A stretch of 38,258 nt of DNA from Butyrivibrio sp. (GTDB taxonomy: Bacteria; Bacillota; Clostridia; Lachnospirales; Lachnospiraceae). Numbering within the stretch: the stretch's first letter is position 1; each line of letters starts with the position of its first letter. The stretch is taken from assembly GCA_017446685.1 (NCBI GenBank), contig JAFSQI010000100.1:1-38258 (forward strand). Reading direction: 5' to 3'. A program made the position numbers and the translations under genes. Shown in pieces: positions 12,499-19,676 of the stretch. The notes beneath the pieces are model-generated. The model was not told the DNA's origin. It did no database searches and worked only from the letters and a program-made list of their open reading frames with translations.

Positions 12499-12533
12499 AT
12501 GTTCTACCTCTTAATTGCATTATAGAACATATG
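12496..12533. promoter_or_regulatory. 11-bp inverted repeat over start codon and -10, candidate operator
   Basis: CATATGTTCTA at 12496-12506 is the exact reverse complement of 12523-12533, with 16 nt between. One arm covers the start codon and the other overlaps the -10 hexamer; the second arm also contains the perfect palindrome AACATATGTT. The position suits an autoregulatory operator. Confidence 0.5.
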
Positions 12534-12547
12534 TTTGTACTTGTAAA
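12519..12547 (-). promoter_or_regulatory. sigma-A-type promoter of the small gene/SNF2 operon
   Basis: The -35 TTTACA (12542-12547) and -10 TATAAT (12519-12524) are separated by exactly 17 nt, and the -10 ends about 20 nt before the ATG at 12498. This is the best-matching promoter in the window. Upstream of the -35, CTTAAA-type hexamers recur at 6- and 11-nt spacing (12559-12590), as response-regulator boxes often do. Confidence 0.75.
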
Positions 12548-12603
12548 TAGAATTTACTATTTCATTTAAGTTTAAGTTTCATTTAAGTTATCAAAATTTC
12601 ATT

Positions 12604-13113
12604 TTAATAATTGTTACTAATTTGCTTTAAAATTTCTGCAACAACTTCTTCCATTGAAAGATCTTTTTCGTCAATTGTAATGTCCGCATATCTTTCATAG
12701 AGCACACTTCTCTCATTATAAAGAGAAATAAGTGTCTGACCGGGTCTCATAACAACACCGCGCTGCTTTGCATGTTTAAGTCTCTTTGTAAGAACTTCCA
12801 TATCCATCTTAAGATAGACTACTTTTCCGATGTTTTTGTAATGTTCCATAGCCTCTTTGCCATATACAGCACTTCCGCCAGTGGCAATCACAGACTTCTC
12901 AGCCTCTATTGATGCATTAATTCTGTTTTCTATCTCAACAAAACCGTCTATTCCTTCATCCTCAATAATCTGTGAAAGTTTTCTTCCTTCTTCCTTTTGG
13001 ATTACAATATCGGCATCAATAAAATTATAGCCAAGTATTTTTGCAAGAATTACTCCCGCAGTACTTTTCCCCGATGTAGGCATACCAATAAGAATAATAT
13101 TATCTTTTTTCAT
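12604..13113 (-). CDS. aroK: shikimate kinase
   Basis: Phosphorylates shikimate with ATP, the fifth step of the chorismate pathway to aromatic amino acids; cytoplasmic. The 169-aa length is typical. Walker A is GMPTSGKST at residues 10-18, the shikimate-binding Asp is in FIDAD near residue 33, an R-containing FVEIENR segment follows, and the substrate-binding glycines are in ATGGSAVYG. The lid carries several Arg residues (RGVVMRPG). The start at 13113 has GAGGAG eight bases upstream. It is not clustered with other aro genes. A strong terminator hairpin lies directly before the ribosome binding site, so expression should depend on read-through (see the attenuator entry). Confidence 0.95.
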   Translation of the reverse strand: MKKDNIILIGMPTSGKSTAGVILAKILGYNFIDADIVIQKEEGRKLSQIIEDEGIDGFVEIENRINASIEAEKSVIATGGSAVYGKEAMEHYKNIGKVVYLKMDMEVLTKRLKHAKQRGVVMRPGQTLISLYNERSVLYERYADITIDEKDLSMEEVVAEILKQISNNY

Positions 13114-13220
13114 AATTTCTCCTCAAAAAAAACGGGCTCTTTCCGGTAATAATGAACCAGTTTGAGCCCGTTAATTAACATATATATTTTCCATATCAAT
13201 ATCTCAAATTTTTCGCTCAT
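13110..13220 (-). CDS. putative aromatic-rich leader peptide upstream of aroK
   Basis: A 36-codon frame from ATG 13220 ends in a TGA overlapping the aroK start (ATGA). It contains one Trp, three Tyr and three Phe, including adjacent Tyr-Tyr codons in the terminator loop and Phe-Phe codons in the T-tract. No good ribosome binding site precedes it. An alternative 7-codon peptide, MENIYVN (13194-13171), stops exactly at the base of the hairpin. Either could couple translation to attenuation, but both may be chance. Confidence 0.3.
   Translation of the reverse strand: MSEKFEILIWKIYMLINGLKLVHYYRKEPVFFEEKL
13125..13172 (-). terminator. leader terminator/attenuator upstream of aroK
   Basis: On minus, AACGGGCTC (13172-13164) pairs with GAGCCCGTT (13139-13131). 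An inner CTGGT/ACCGG stem extends the hairpin, and eight T residues follow. The GAGGAG site of aroK comes immediately after. A candidate promoter lies about 90 nt upstream, so a transcript made there would meet the terminator before aroK. That geometry is an attenuator. No T-box specifier or antiterminator consensus was recognised. Confidence 0.65.
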
Positions 13221-13262
13221 TACATTTATTCAACTCTGTAATAAAACAATACTAACATTTTT

Positions 13263-13271
13263 AGTATAACA
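13263..13271 (-). promoter_or_regulatory. extended -10 promoter candidate for aroK leader
   Basis: TGTTATACT on minus is a TGn-extended -10 (TATACT), about 150 nt upstream of the aroK start. No clear -35 is visible, which is acceptable for extended -10 promoters. It would give a leader of about 140 nt that includes the terminator hairpin. Confidence 0.4.
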
Positions 13272-13306
13272 AAAATACATTAATTTTGCTTCTACTAAAT
13301 TAAGAA

Positions 13307-13474
13307 TTGAACAAAAATAAAGGAAGAAAAGCCTTATACGGCAAAAGTGCATTTGATCTGGCTAAGGCAGTACTTCCAGAAGGCTTCTTTGTCCTTCTCG
13401 GATTGGAAGAAATCCCACCAGAGAAGATAGTACTTCGTCCATCACTTCTTGCAAAACAAAAGACCGCCAACTAA
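13307..13474 (+). pseudogene. C-terminal remnant of an IS30-like transposase
   Basis: A plus-strand frame of about 55 codons ends at TAA 13472-13474. It reads like the end of an IS30-type integrase-core transposase: YGKSAFDLAKAV, LLGLEEIPPEKIVL, RPSLLAKQ. An in-frame stop at 13301-13303 and no further similarity upstream show that the rest is lost. No terminal inverted repeat was found. The last bases are also the terminator of the toxin-antitoxin operon on the opposite strand. Family assignment is from memory of the C-terminal pattern. Confidence 0.5.
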
Positions 13475-13483
13475 AGCGGTCTT
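13460..13483 (-). terminator. terminator of the toxin-antitoxin operon
   Basis: On minus, AAGACCGC and GCGGTCTT form an 8-bp stem with an 8-nt loop, followed by TTGTTTTG. It lies 7 nt after the toxin stop codon. Confidence 0.75.
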
Positions 13484-13489
13484 ATCGTC

Positions 13490-13783
13490 TTAATAGTTCT
13501 TAAACAAATCTGTATGCGTACCTGTTCTTACTGCTGTAAGTATAAGATTCTCTTCATCCTTGCCATATATAAGCAACCAATCAGGTTGTATATGGCATTC
13601 ATTAAACCCTTCATAATCCCCATGTAAAGGATGATCCAGGTATTTCGCATCTAAAGTATGTCCTAAGAGCAGTTCATCAATGACATACTCAAGAAGTCTC
13701 ATGTCCAAACCACGTTTCTTTGCAAGCTTGTAGTCTTTCTTAAACTTCGTGGTAGATTTTAATCCATATTTATAGTCACTCAT
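13490..13783 (-). CDS. type II toxin, YafQ/RelE-family mRNA interferase
   Basis: A 97-aa basic protein of the YafQ branch of the RelE superfamily, which cleaves mRNA on the ribosome. Family features include the basic N-terminal helix STTKFKKDYKLAKKRG, the LDHPLHGDY segment, ECHIQPDWLLIYGKDE (with the conserved HI-PDW-L-IY core), and the C-terminal TGTHTDLF. The catalytic His residues of YafQ-type toxins appear retained (HPL, HIQ, THTD). The gene overlaps the antitoxin by 4 nt (ATGA) and is followed by a terminator, a complete two-gene module. Confidence 0.93.
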   Translation of the reverse strand: MSDYKYGLKSTTKFKKDYKLAKKRGLDMRLLEYVIDELLLGHTLDAKYLDHPLHGDYEGFNECHIQPDWLLIYGKDEENLILTAVRTGTHTDLFKNY

Positions 13784-14073
13784 TCTGCATCAAGCTCATC
13801 AAACAGCTCTTTCGCAGAGCCATAAGTCTTTGCTTCCACCTTTCCTGACATAATGTCTTTTGCTTCTTTGATAGCAGCAATAGTATCCTTGCTATACTTT
13901 GGAACCCTTACATCGAATGGTATTCCGCCTTCCATAAGAGATTTCTCAAAAAAGATATTTACCGCTTCCGCAAGAGTCATGCCAAGATTGCCATAAAGTT
14001 CCTCCAGACTCGTTTTTTTCTGTTTATTCATTCTCATGTTAAAATTTGTATCTTTGATTAAGGTTGCTGACAT
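13780..14073 (-). CDS. type II antitoxin, RelB/DinJ family
   Basis: A 97-aa antitoxin. The N-terminal ribbon-helix-helix (about residues 1-50) includes NMRMNKQKKTSLEELYGNLGM and LAEAVNIFFEKSL, the DinJ signature. The Lys/Glu-rich C-terminal tail should wrap the toxin. ATG 14073 is chosen because AGGAGG is eight bases upstream; in-frame starts at 14079 and 14082 are too close to that site. It overlaps the toxin by 4 nt. RelB-type antitoxins repress their own operon, and an inverted repeat just upstream (14115-14137) could be the operator. Confidence 0.93.
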   Translation of the reverse strand: MSATLIKDTNFNMRMNKQKKTSLEELYGNLGMTLAEAVNIFFEKSLMEGGIPFDVRVPKYSKDTIAAIKEAKDIMSGKVEAKTYGSAKELFDELDAE

Positions 14074-14114
14074 AAACATCACCTCCTAAGATAATAATAT
14101 CACAATGTATCACT

Positions 14115-14137
14115 AATGCAATACAATGTTTTGCATT
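14115..14137. promoter_or_regulatory. candidate antitoxin operator
   Basis: AATGCAA and TTGCATT form a 7-bp inverted repeat separated by 9 nt, 42-64 nt upstream of the antitoxin ATG. One arm provides a TTGCAT hexamer that could serve as a -35, with TATTAT 16 nt downstream. Position and symmetry suit autorepression. Confidence 0.45.
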
Positions 14138-14147
14138 TAATAAAAAT

Positions 14148-14288
14148 GTCAGAGTTAGTGCAACGGAAATGCATGTGTTGCAGTTACTCTGACAAACTGT
14201 GTTTATCATGCTTTGAGAGCAATGTCTTAAAGTAACCTATTCCTCAACTTCAGGAAGTAAGCGCAACACAGCCGTTGCACTTACCCTG
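14148..14288. repeat. two long imperfect inverted repeats sharing a GTTGCA-based 17-bp motif
   Basis: The arms 14148-14164 and 14177-14193 form a 17-bp imperfect palindrome around a 12-nt spacer containing ATGCAT. The arms 14251-14267 and 14274-14288 form a second one around ACAGCC. The right arms of the two are near-identical (17 nt, 3 differences), so one motif occurs four times in alternating orientation. No T-tract follows, so terminators are unlikely. Options are protein-binding or recombination sites, or a REP/MITE-like element. The rest of 14083-14349 contains only the antitoxin promoter and a weak hairpin at 14293-14314. Confidence 0.6.
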
Positions 14289-14349
14289 AAAATCTTCCCA
14301 AAAATAAAGGAAGAGAATATTTTTCATACAACGAAAAAAAATTCAAATC

Positions 14350-14694
14350 TCAATACATCCACTTATTTGCCTCCATTTCCGGCGCATGTGCATTTCTATT
14401 CACAGACAGAGCCTTTTTTAGCGCATCCGGAAACAAACCTTTAGCGTCAAGCATACCCTTACCTATGTCATTATTCCAAATCACAAAAAGAATAGACATA
14501 AACTCGCTCCATTTAAAAGAACGCTTCCCGTTCTCAGCCGCCTTGATTTTCGCCACATCAACGCCTGTCTTTTCCGCAAGAGCTTCCTGTGATACTTTAA
14601 GTTTATCGCGTATGTCCGGAAGCTCTGCCGCCATCCGTTCCATAAGAGCCTCTCTGTCCAGTAATTTCAATTCATCAAAAACATCTGCTGCCAT
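14350..14694 (-). CDS. helix-turn-helix protein, paralogue of the adjacent recombinase's C-terminal domain
   Basis: A 114-aa protein with an Xre-like helix-turn-helix (about residues 28-70: DKLKVSQEALAEKTGVDVAKIKAAENGKRS written in pieces as VSQEALAEKTGV and IKAAENGKR). It is followed by WSEFMSILFVIWNN and a GLFPDALKKAL tail. The same order and spacing appear at the C-terminus of the upstream protein (SLEEAADIIGV, YRQLENGSRE, WDQYMSILFLYHYN, GLYPDSLKEKI), so the two arose by duplication. The ATG begins directly after the upstream stop codon with a GAGGTG site inside the previous gene, so translation is coupled. Probable DNA-binding regulator; target unknown. Confidence 0.8.
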   Translation of the reverse strand: MAADVFDELKLLDREALMERMAAELPDIRDKLKVSQEALAEKTGVDVAKIKAAENGKRSFKWSEFMSILFVIWNNDIGKGMLDAKGLFPDALKKALSVNRNAHAPEMEANKWMY

Positions 14695-16005
14695 CTACAC
14701 CTCGCCTATCCTGATCTTTTCTTTTAACGAATCCGGGTAAAGTCCCAGATTAGCAACGATATCTGTTGTCCGCATATTATAATGATATAAAAAAAGGATC
14801 GACATATATTGATCCCAGGTGATTTCCCTGCTGCCGTTTTCCAACTGCCTGTACATGCCTACAGATACACCGATAATATCAGCAGCTTCTTCCAGCGACA
14901 AACCAATCAACAATCTGAGTGATGTCAAATCCTTGCTCAATTCTTCTGTCAGCCACTTTACATCAACATGACCGGCGTATGGAGAATCAGACCGAAGCCC
15001 AAGAAAAATATTATTCAGCACCTGCTCATCAGCCTTACCCTTAATGTATGTCTTGCGCAAACGCTCAAAAACTATCTCCTTCATCCGAAATACGCTCATA
15101 ATGCGCTTGAGCCAGTTCTCCAGAGTTCTCGGATCTGTCTGCTCATTACTGCTGTTTCTTATAAGTGGTTTCCCAGGCAACCTGAACTCATCAATGTAGT
15201 CGTTTAGTATTGCCGGATATGATACCCTTCTTATCTGTTTTTTTCTTGGTATCTCCTCAACTATGATTACAGTTTTGTTCTCTCCATCCTCATCCCTTTT
15301 GGGATTACGCACCCTGTGGGCAGTTTCATGGATGTATATCTCATTCCTTGTTGAATCTACGTCCTCGCTTTTTAACGCACAGAGTTCTCCTGTTCTCATC
15401 CCGCAGAAGAGCGACAAGAGCGCCGCAAGCAGTTCCGGGCAATGGTTATGTTTTGCCTTGAAGCATAGCATTTCCATCTCCTGTGCCGTAAGCTCTTCGT
15501 ATGATGTCCTGTCCCACTCGATTTCAGCTTTTTCAAAGCCCTCAGCAGTACTTGCAAAATTTATCACATTGCTCATGACTGCCTTAATCACCATAAGCCC
15601 GCTCTTAGTCAGTGACCGTCCACGTTTAGTTGCTCCCTCAGTCGCAACCTTAAGAAATCTGTTTATCTCGGCAGCCGTAACGTCAGACATTGGAGTATCA
15701 GCATATTCCGGGTAAATATCCCGTTCAAGGGCATCAAGATATCTGTCATAGGTTGTAGCTGCAATCGTACCTTTTGCATTTTCCAGATACTCCTGCGCAA
15801 CCTGCTTAAAGGTTTTTCCTTCTATTGGTGATGATTCACCCTGAATCTCACGCCTAGCATTCTCAACCTTTTCCCTTACCTCTGCCTTGCTTCGTCCGTA
15901 AACAGACTTATAAATTGCCTTTCCGTTATCATCTCTTCCTGAAATATATCTGGCCTCGTAACGACCGTCTGATCTTTTGTAAATGTTCTCACCTGTTCTT
16001 GCCAT
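14695..16005 (-). CDS. degenerate tyrosine recombinase fused to a helix-turn-helix domain
   Basis: A 436-aa protein. Residues 1-60 are an AP2-like integrase arm-binding domain (MARTGENIYKRSDGRYEARY), nearly the same as in the intact recombinase at 33949-35076. A SAM-like core-binding domain follows (about 65-160), then a catalytic-fold domain with the first Arg in FCGMRTGELCAL. The second box, normally HxLRHTFA, is FERLRKTYI: the His residues are lost although an Arg remains. The LGH motif is degraded and no Tyr nucleophile is recognisable. The last ~85 residues are an Xre-type helix-turn-helix. It is probably recombination-inactive and works as a DNA-binding regulator. It overlaps nothing and is coupled to the HTH gene at 14350. 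Confidence 0.82.
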   Translation of the reverse strand: MARTGENIYKRSDGRYEARYISGRDDNGKAIYKSVYGRSKAEVREKVENARREIQGESSPIEGKTFKQVAQEYLENAKGTIAATTYDRYLDALERDIYPEYADTPMSDVTAAEINRFLKVATEGATKRGRSLTKSGLMVIKAVMSNVINFASTAEGFEKAEIEWDRTSYEELTAQEMEMLCFKAKHNHCPELLAALLSLFCGMRTGELCALKSEDVDSTRNEIYIHETAHRVRNPKRDEDGENKTVIIVEEIPRKKQIRRVSYPAILNDYIDEFRLPGKPLIRNSSNEQTDPRTLENWLKRIMSVFRMKEIVFERLRKTYIKGKADEQVLNNIFLGLRSDSPYAGHVDVKWLTEELSKDLTSLRLLIGLSLEEAADIIGVSVGMYRQLENGSREITWDQYMSILFLYHYNMRTTDIVANLGLYPDSLKEKIRIGEV

Positions 16006-16008
16006 TGA

Positions 16009-17027
16009 TTAAACTGATATCCTTATCTCTTTTTTCACGTTCAATGATTTTTTAGCCTTAAACTCATCAAATTCATCTGTGGATTTCATAAACATTTCCA
16101 TCTCATCACGAACCCTTATGTCGAAATGATTCCTGCTGAATTCCTTTCTGAAAATGACTTCTTTTATATCTGCCTGCAGCTCCTTAGAGAGTCTGGCTCT
16201 TAAGCTCATCAGTCAATTTTTCGTAGATCTGCATATTTCTGTCATAATATGCCTGCCAATACACAAGCCTCATCTTCCACCATAGTTTCGAGTCTTTTTG
16301 TAGCTGCTCTTTCAAAAACCTAAATTCATCACATACATCTTGGGCAGCCGTTGGCTCATTGATCTGATTTCCGGTCAGATCCATCCTGCGGCTATATTTC
16401 ACATCCACTAACATGGAAGATATCCCACTTGCCATGGCAATAAAACGGAATGCGTTGTCCTGGTTTCCATATCCCGGCTTCTCATAATGCCTGATCCCTA
16501 TATCCTAAAGGAATGATGCCCGGTACATGGTGATACTGTCAAACATCTAGTTTCTTATAAGCCGGCTGTCCATCTCCTGTTTTCTCTTATCCCTTCGATT
16601 TGCATCTCTGATAGAGTTCCTTCTGTCTGCAACAGTCCTGCATATGAATCAGATCCAAACAGTCCGTCTCGCAGGTAAACATATCCGCATCAGGTGATGC
16701 ATCCAGTTCAAGACACATATATTCAATGGCATCCCTGGAAAAATATCCCTCCGGGTTTACAAAGATAATATACGGTGCCTTTACATGAGCCATTCCTATA
16801 TTCCTTGCATGTCCCATGCTGCCCATACTGTCTGCAAGGAAAGTTATCTGGTCATCCTCAGCTGCCATCTCTGATAAAATATCCTTTGTGCCATCTGTGG
16901 AATTAACATCCACCGCAATCACCTCGATTTCACTGAATCTTCAATTCCAGAGACTTTCTATGCATTCCCCTATGGATTCTGAATTGTTGTGAGTGGCTAT
17001 AATCACTGAAACTTTAGATTCTTTCAT
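16009..17027 (-). pseudogene. decayed family 2 glycosyltransferase
   Basis: Begins at ATG 17027 with a clear GT-A start (KVSVIIATHNNSESIGECIE), then an in-frame TGA near 16939. The frame continues through VDVNSTDGTKDIL and GSMGHARNIGMAHVKAPYI to about 16587, where a frameshift moves the sequence to another frame (MYRASFL-DIG, RHYEKPGYGNQDNAFRF). Stop codons interrupt it near 16548 and 16506. A further frameshift near 16200 leads into a Lys-rich tail ending at 16009. Open pieces survive at 16587-16922, 16184-16435 and 16009-16209. It was once a full glycosyltransferase of about 330 aa belonging to the adjacent glycan locus and is now non-functional. Confidence 0.8.
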
Positions 17028-17216
17028 CTATTTCTCACGTTTTCTCCAGTTATACATACAACTTGCATTCGATATGTACCACATTAAGTTTGTCTGAATT
17101 CTTGATAAAATAGAGTATTTCAAGCGTCTCCTCCATATATCCGATATAACGGTCGCCTTTTTGATCTTTCGAACAGAAAGATTTTCAATCCCCGGAAAGC
17201 TATTACCCTTTTTTGC
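17028..17216 (-). pseudogene. C-terminal remnant of another glycosyltransferase
   Basis: A minus-strand frame of 62 codons with no start ends at TAG 17028-17030, one base before the ATG of the next decayed glycosyltransferase. The residues (SFPGIENLSVRKIKK, SRIQTNLMWYISNASCMYNW) resemble the basic C-terminal tail of GT2 proteins. The 5' part has been replaced by the terminator that ends the intact glycan operon. Confidence 0.5.
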
Positions 17217-17224
17217 AATAAAAA

Positions 17225-17241
17225 AAGACGCTGAACGTCTT
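17225..17241 (-). terminator. terminator of the glycan operon
   Basis: On minus, AAGACG-TTCAG-CGTCTT is followed by a long T run. It lies about 66 nt after the stop of the last intact glycosyltransferase and separates the functional operon from the decayed genes. Confidence 0.8.
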
Positions 17242-17306
17242 GAGTAAAGTGTACTTATTGTTTTATATGCTCCAAGTGAGAGTTATCATCCTTATCGCTG
17301 CATCAG

Positions 17307-18476
17307 TCATCCTTTGTGAGTTGCATATTTTTCAAAAAAACTATCCATAATGTCTTCTGCCAAATTCCAAAGCACCGTCTCCTCTTTTTCTCCCTCGTAC
17401 AAATCCGTGTTCACATTCATATAATTAATTCCACCGGCTATCTTTTCGATTCCACTCTTGTCTGAAAGGATACACGTAGCCTCATCTTTAGTTGATACTA
17501 TTGATGCTTCATCAATCAAAAGACATCGAAGTGACTTCATTATGACCTGACTATCAGAATCTATATAAAACATTCCCTTCGCAAATTCTTTAAGCTCTGG
17601 AAAAACAAAAAAACATATATTCTCAATATCCCTTCTATACCTCTCCAATTCTTCTTTCGATACTTGTTCGCCATATTTTCTACACCACTTCTGAACAAAG
17701 CAGTACTGACCCCAAAATAGCTGTCTCAACTGTTTCTTATAAATTTCAAATCTACCTGATGTAATAAACCTCGCATAAATCTCATTAACAGAAACAGCAA
17801 TATATTTCAGTGTTGACAAATCACTGCGAATACTTCCTTCGCGATTACGCCGATAATAAAGCAATGGTTCTCCTACAGAGTATAATTCTCTGGCACAGGA
17901 AGTAAGAAAAGAAACTACCGAAACATCTTCATAGGGATGCGCTGGAAACAGGACATGGTTTTCTTCAAAAAGTCTCTTCTTAAATAGCTTTCCACACGCA
18001 AAATTTCTTGACTTACTTAATAGATTATCAACTTTAATAGGTATTACCATCCCTTGATTTAATCTAATTGATGAGATGATTGTTACATCTTCTTTACCTT
18101 GGTCATAGAAATAGAGATCTGCTAACACTATGTCTGCATTTTGCCGAACTCCATTCATCATCTTTTCTATATAGTCTTCTCTCCACCAGTCGTCAGAATC
18201 CAGAAATGTGATATACTCTGTCTCTGCAATTTTAAGGCCTACGTTTCTTGTTGGACCTAATCCTTCATTAGCTTTTGAAACAAATACAACTCTCGGATCA
18301 TTTTTCAATAATTCTGTAATCTTTGACCACGAATCATCAGTTGATCCATCATTGATAATTATTATCCGAAAGTTTTTGTCTGTCTGCGATTGTACAGACT
18401 TTATGCATTGCTCAACATACTGTGATACATTATAAACAGGTATTATGACAGTGATTTTCGGCTCATTCATACTCAT
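17307..18476 (-). CDS. glycosyltransferase family 2
   Basis: A 389-aa cytoplasmic GT-A enzyme. The nucleotide-sugar-binding start KITVIIPVYNVSQYVEQCI is followed by IINDGSTDDSW, NEGLGPTRNVGL, and the metal-binding LDSDDWW near residue 95; the acceptor-side PYEDVSV motif lies near 180. The remaining ~200 residues are helical with no transmembrane segment. ATG 18476 is chosen because AGGAG is eight bases upstream; a longer frame from 18524 overlaps the radical SAM gene by 46 nt. It is the last intact gene of the operon, immediately after that gene. Donor and acceptor are unknown. Confidence 0.92.
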   Translation of the reverse strand: MSMNEPKITVIIPVYNVSQYVEQCIKSVQSQTDKNFRIIIINDGSTDDSWSKITELLKNDPRVVFVSKANEGLGPTRNVGLKIAETEYITFLDSDDWWREDYIEKMMNGVRQNADIVLADLYFYDQGKEDVTIISSIRLNQGMVIPIKVDNLLSKSRNFACGKLFKKRLFEENHVLFPAHPYEDVSVVSFLTSCARELYSVGEPLLYYRRNREGSIRSDLSTLKYIAVSVNEIYARFITSGRFEIYKKQLRQLFWGQYCFVQKWCRKYGEQVSKEELERYRRDIENICFFVFPELKEFAKGMFYIDSDSQVIMKSLRCLLIDEASIVSTKDEATCILSDKSGIEKIAGGINYMNVNTDLYEGEKEETVLWNLAEDIMDSFFEKYATHKG

Positions 18477-18478
18477 TT

Positions 18479-19663
18479 CTAACTCTCCTGCAACAGTGCG
18501 GATGTACACTCCCTGCAAAGACATTCGCCGTCATGCTTCATTGCATATTTTATCATTCGTATCTCTTCACCACGGATAATATCTTCATAAGAATCTTCAA
18601 ACAGATTCCCCAACACATGCTTCATTCCAAAATCCATACAGCATAGGACAACATCCCCATTAGGCAGCAAGACATTATGATTGATTCCTGCTGCTCTACC
18701 ACAGAAAAGGCATCCCTTCTGCTCATGTGCAGATTCCAAATTACCATCAGAACTGACATTTCCTGCTCTGTCTATTAGATTCCAGGAAATTGGGAATCTA
18801 TTCTTTATTATTTCAACTACTCTTTCATCTGGTTCTGACTGACAATTTGCAAGGTCTACATATGGCATTCCATCTGACTTCTTTCTGAAAGCAAACAATT
18901 CTAACAGTTCCAAATACTCGTCAGTAATTGGGATACTGGCATGTTTCATTTTATCTGGCAAATGGAGAATTATCATGTCAAAATCGACATCTTCTATTTC
19001 TCTGTATTTTTCAATCGTAAGACCTCTCAATGTAGTAAAAAGCCTAATTTTCCGCCCTTTTTCCTGACTATATCGAATCATTTTTATTGCATCTTTAGAA
19101 AGAAATGGTTCTACAAAACCCGAAAAATCAATATTCAAGTCATACGGAGTCTTATCAATGCATGTCTTGAATTCTTCAAATGACATCTCCCTTTTTGAAG
19201 TTCTCTTATAATAAGAATCAAGGAATAGTTTCTGAGGACAATACCTACAATTAACAGCACATCCAGCTAAAGGAGTAATCTCCAACACAGGTGTAAAATA
19301 CCAGTCATCAAGAAAGATATCAAAGTATTTCGGAATATCTATAACGTTACTAATATGACGCTTTTTCAGTTCAGCCAGAATTGCTGTACCATTCGTACCA
19401 GAAACACCTATCACAAAAGCATACTCTTCATTATCATTTTCTTGCCACCATGATATATCTCTTACAGGTATCCCATGAACAGCTTTAACATTCAGAGAAG
19501 AGTTTGTAACAGCAAACGAATCAACAGCTATATGTTCATTTGATAATAGTTTAAAAAGCCTGTGACCGTTAATTCCTGCACCGTATATGATAATTCTGTG
19601 ATTCTTCGCATATTCATCTATTGTTTGTAGATATTCTTTTTTAGATCTTTCTATTACGTTCAT
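18479..19663 (-). CDS. radical SAM/SPASM protein with N-terminal Rossmann-like domain
   Basis: A 394-aa fusion. Residues 20-120 are a small Rossmann-like domain starting IIIYGAGINGHRLFKLL, the type repeatedly attached to enzymes in this locus. From about residue 125 comes a radical SAM domain with the 4Fe-4S motif CAVNCRYC (residues ~135-142), and a SPASM-like C-terminus with CLFCGR, VLCCMD and CLCREC cysteines for auxiliary clusters. The enzyme probably carries out a radical modification or epimerisation of a sugar or glycan precursor, but the substrate cannot be read from sequence. The start has an AAAGG site. The stop is 2 nt from the next gene's ATG. Confidence 0.87.
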   Translation of the reverse strand: MNVIERSKKEYLQTIDEYAKNHRIIIYGAGINGHRLFKLLSNEHIAVDSFAVTNSSLNVKAVHGIPVRDISWWQENDNEEYAFVIGVSGTNGTAILAELKKRHISNVIDIPKYFDIFLDDWYFTPVLEITPLAGCAVNCRYCPQKLFLDSYYKRTSKREMSFEEFKTCIDKTPYDLNIDFSGFVEPFLSKDAIKMIRYSQEKGRKIRLFTTLRGLTIEKYREIEDVDFDMIILHLPDKMKHASIPITDEYLELLELFAFRKKSDGMPYVDLANCQSEPDERVVEIIKNRFPISWNLIDRAGNVSSDGNLESAHEQKGCLFCGRAAGINHNVLLPNGDVVLCCMDFGMKHVLGNLFEDSYEDIIRGEEIRMIKYAMKHDGECLCRECTSALLQES

Positions 19664-19676
19664 AACTTTACCTTTA

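Noticed and set aside
13110-13272. T-box riboswitch upstream of aroK
   Set aside because: No T-box consensus (TGGNACCGCG-like) or specifier stem; only a terminator and short frames are present.
14148-14288. CRISPR array
   Set aside because: Only four motif copies in alternating orientation with unequal spacing, and no cas genes nearby.
14695-16005. Active integrase of a prophage or integrative element
   Set aside because: Catalytic His residues and Tyr are not recognisable, and no phage structural, replication or conjugation genes exist in the window.
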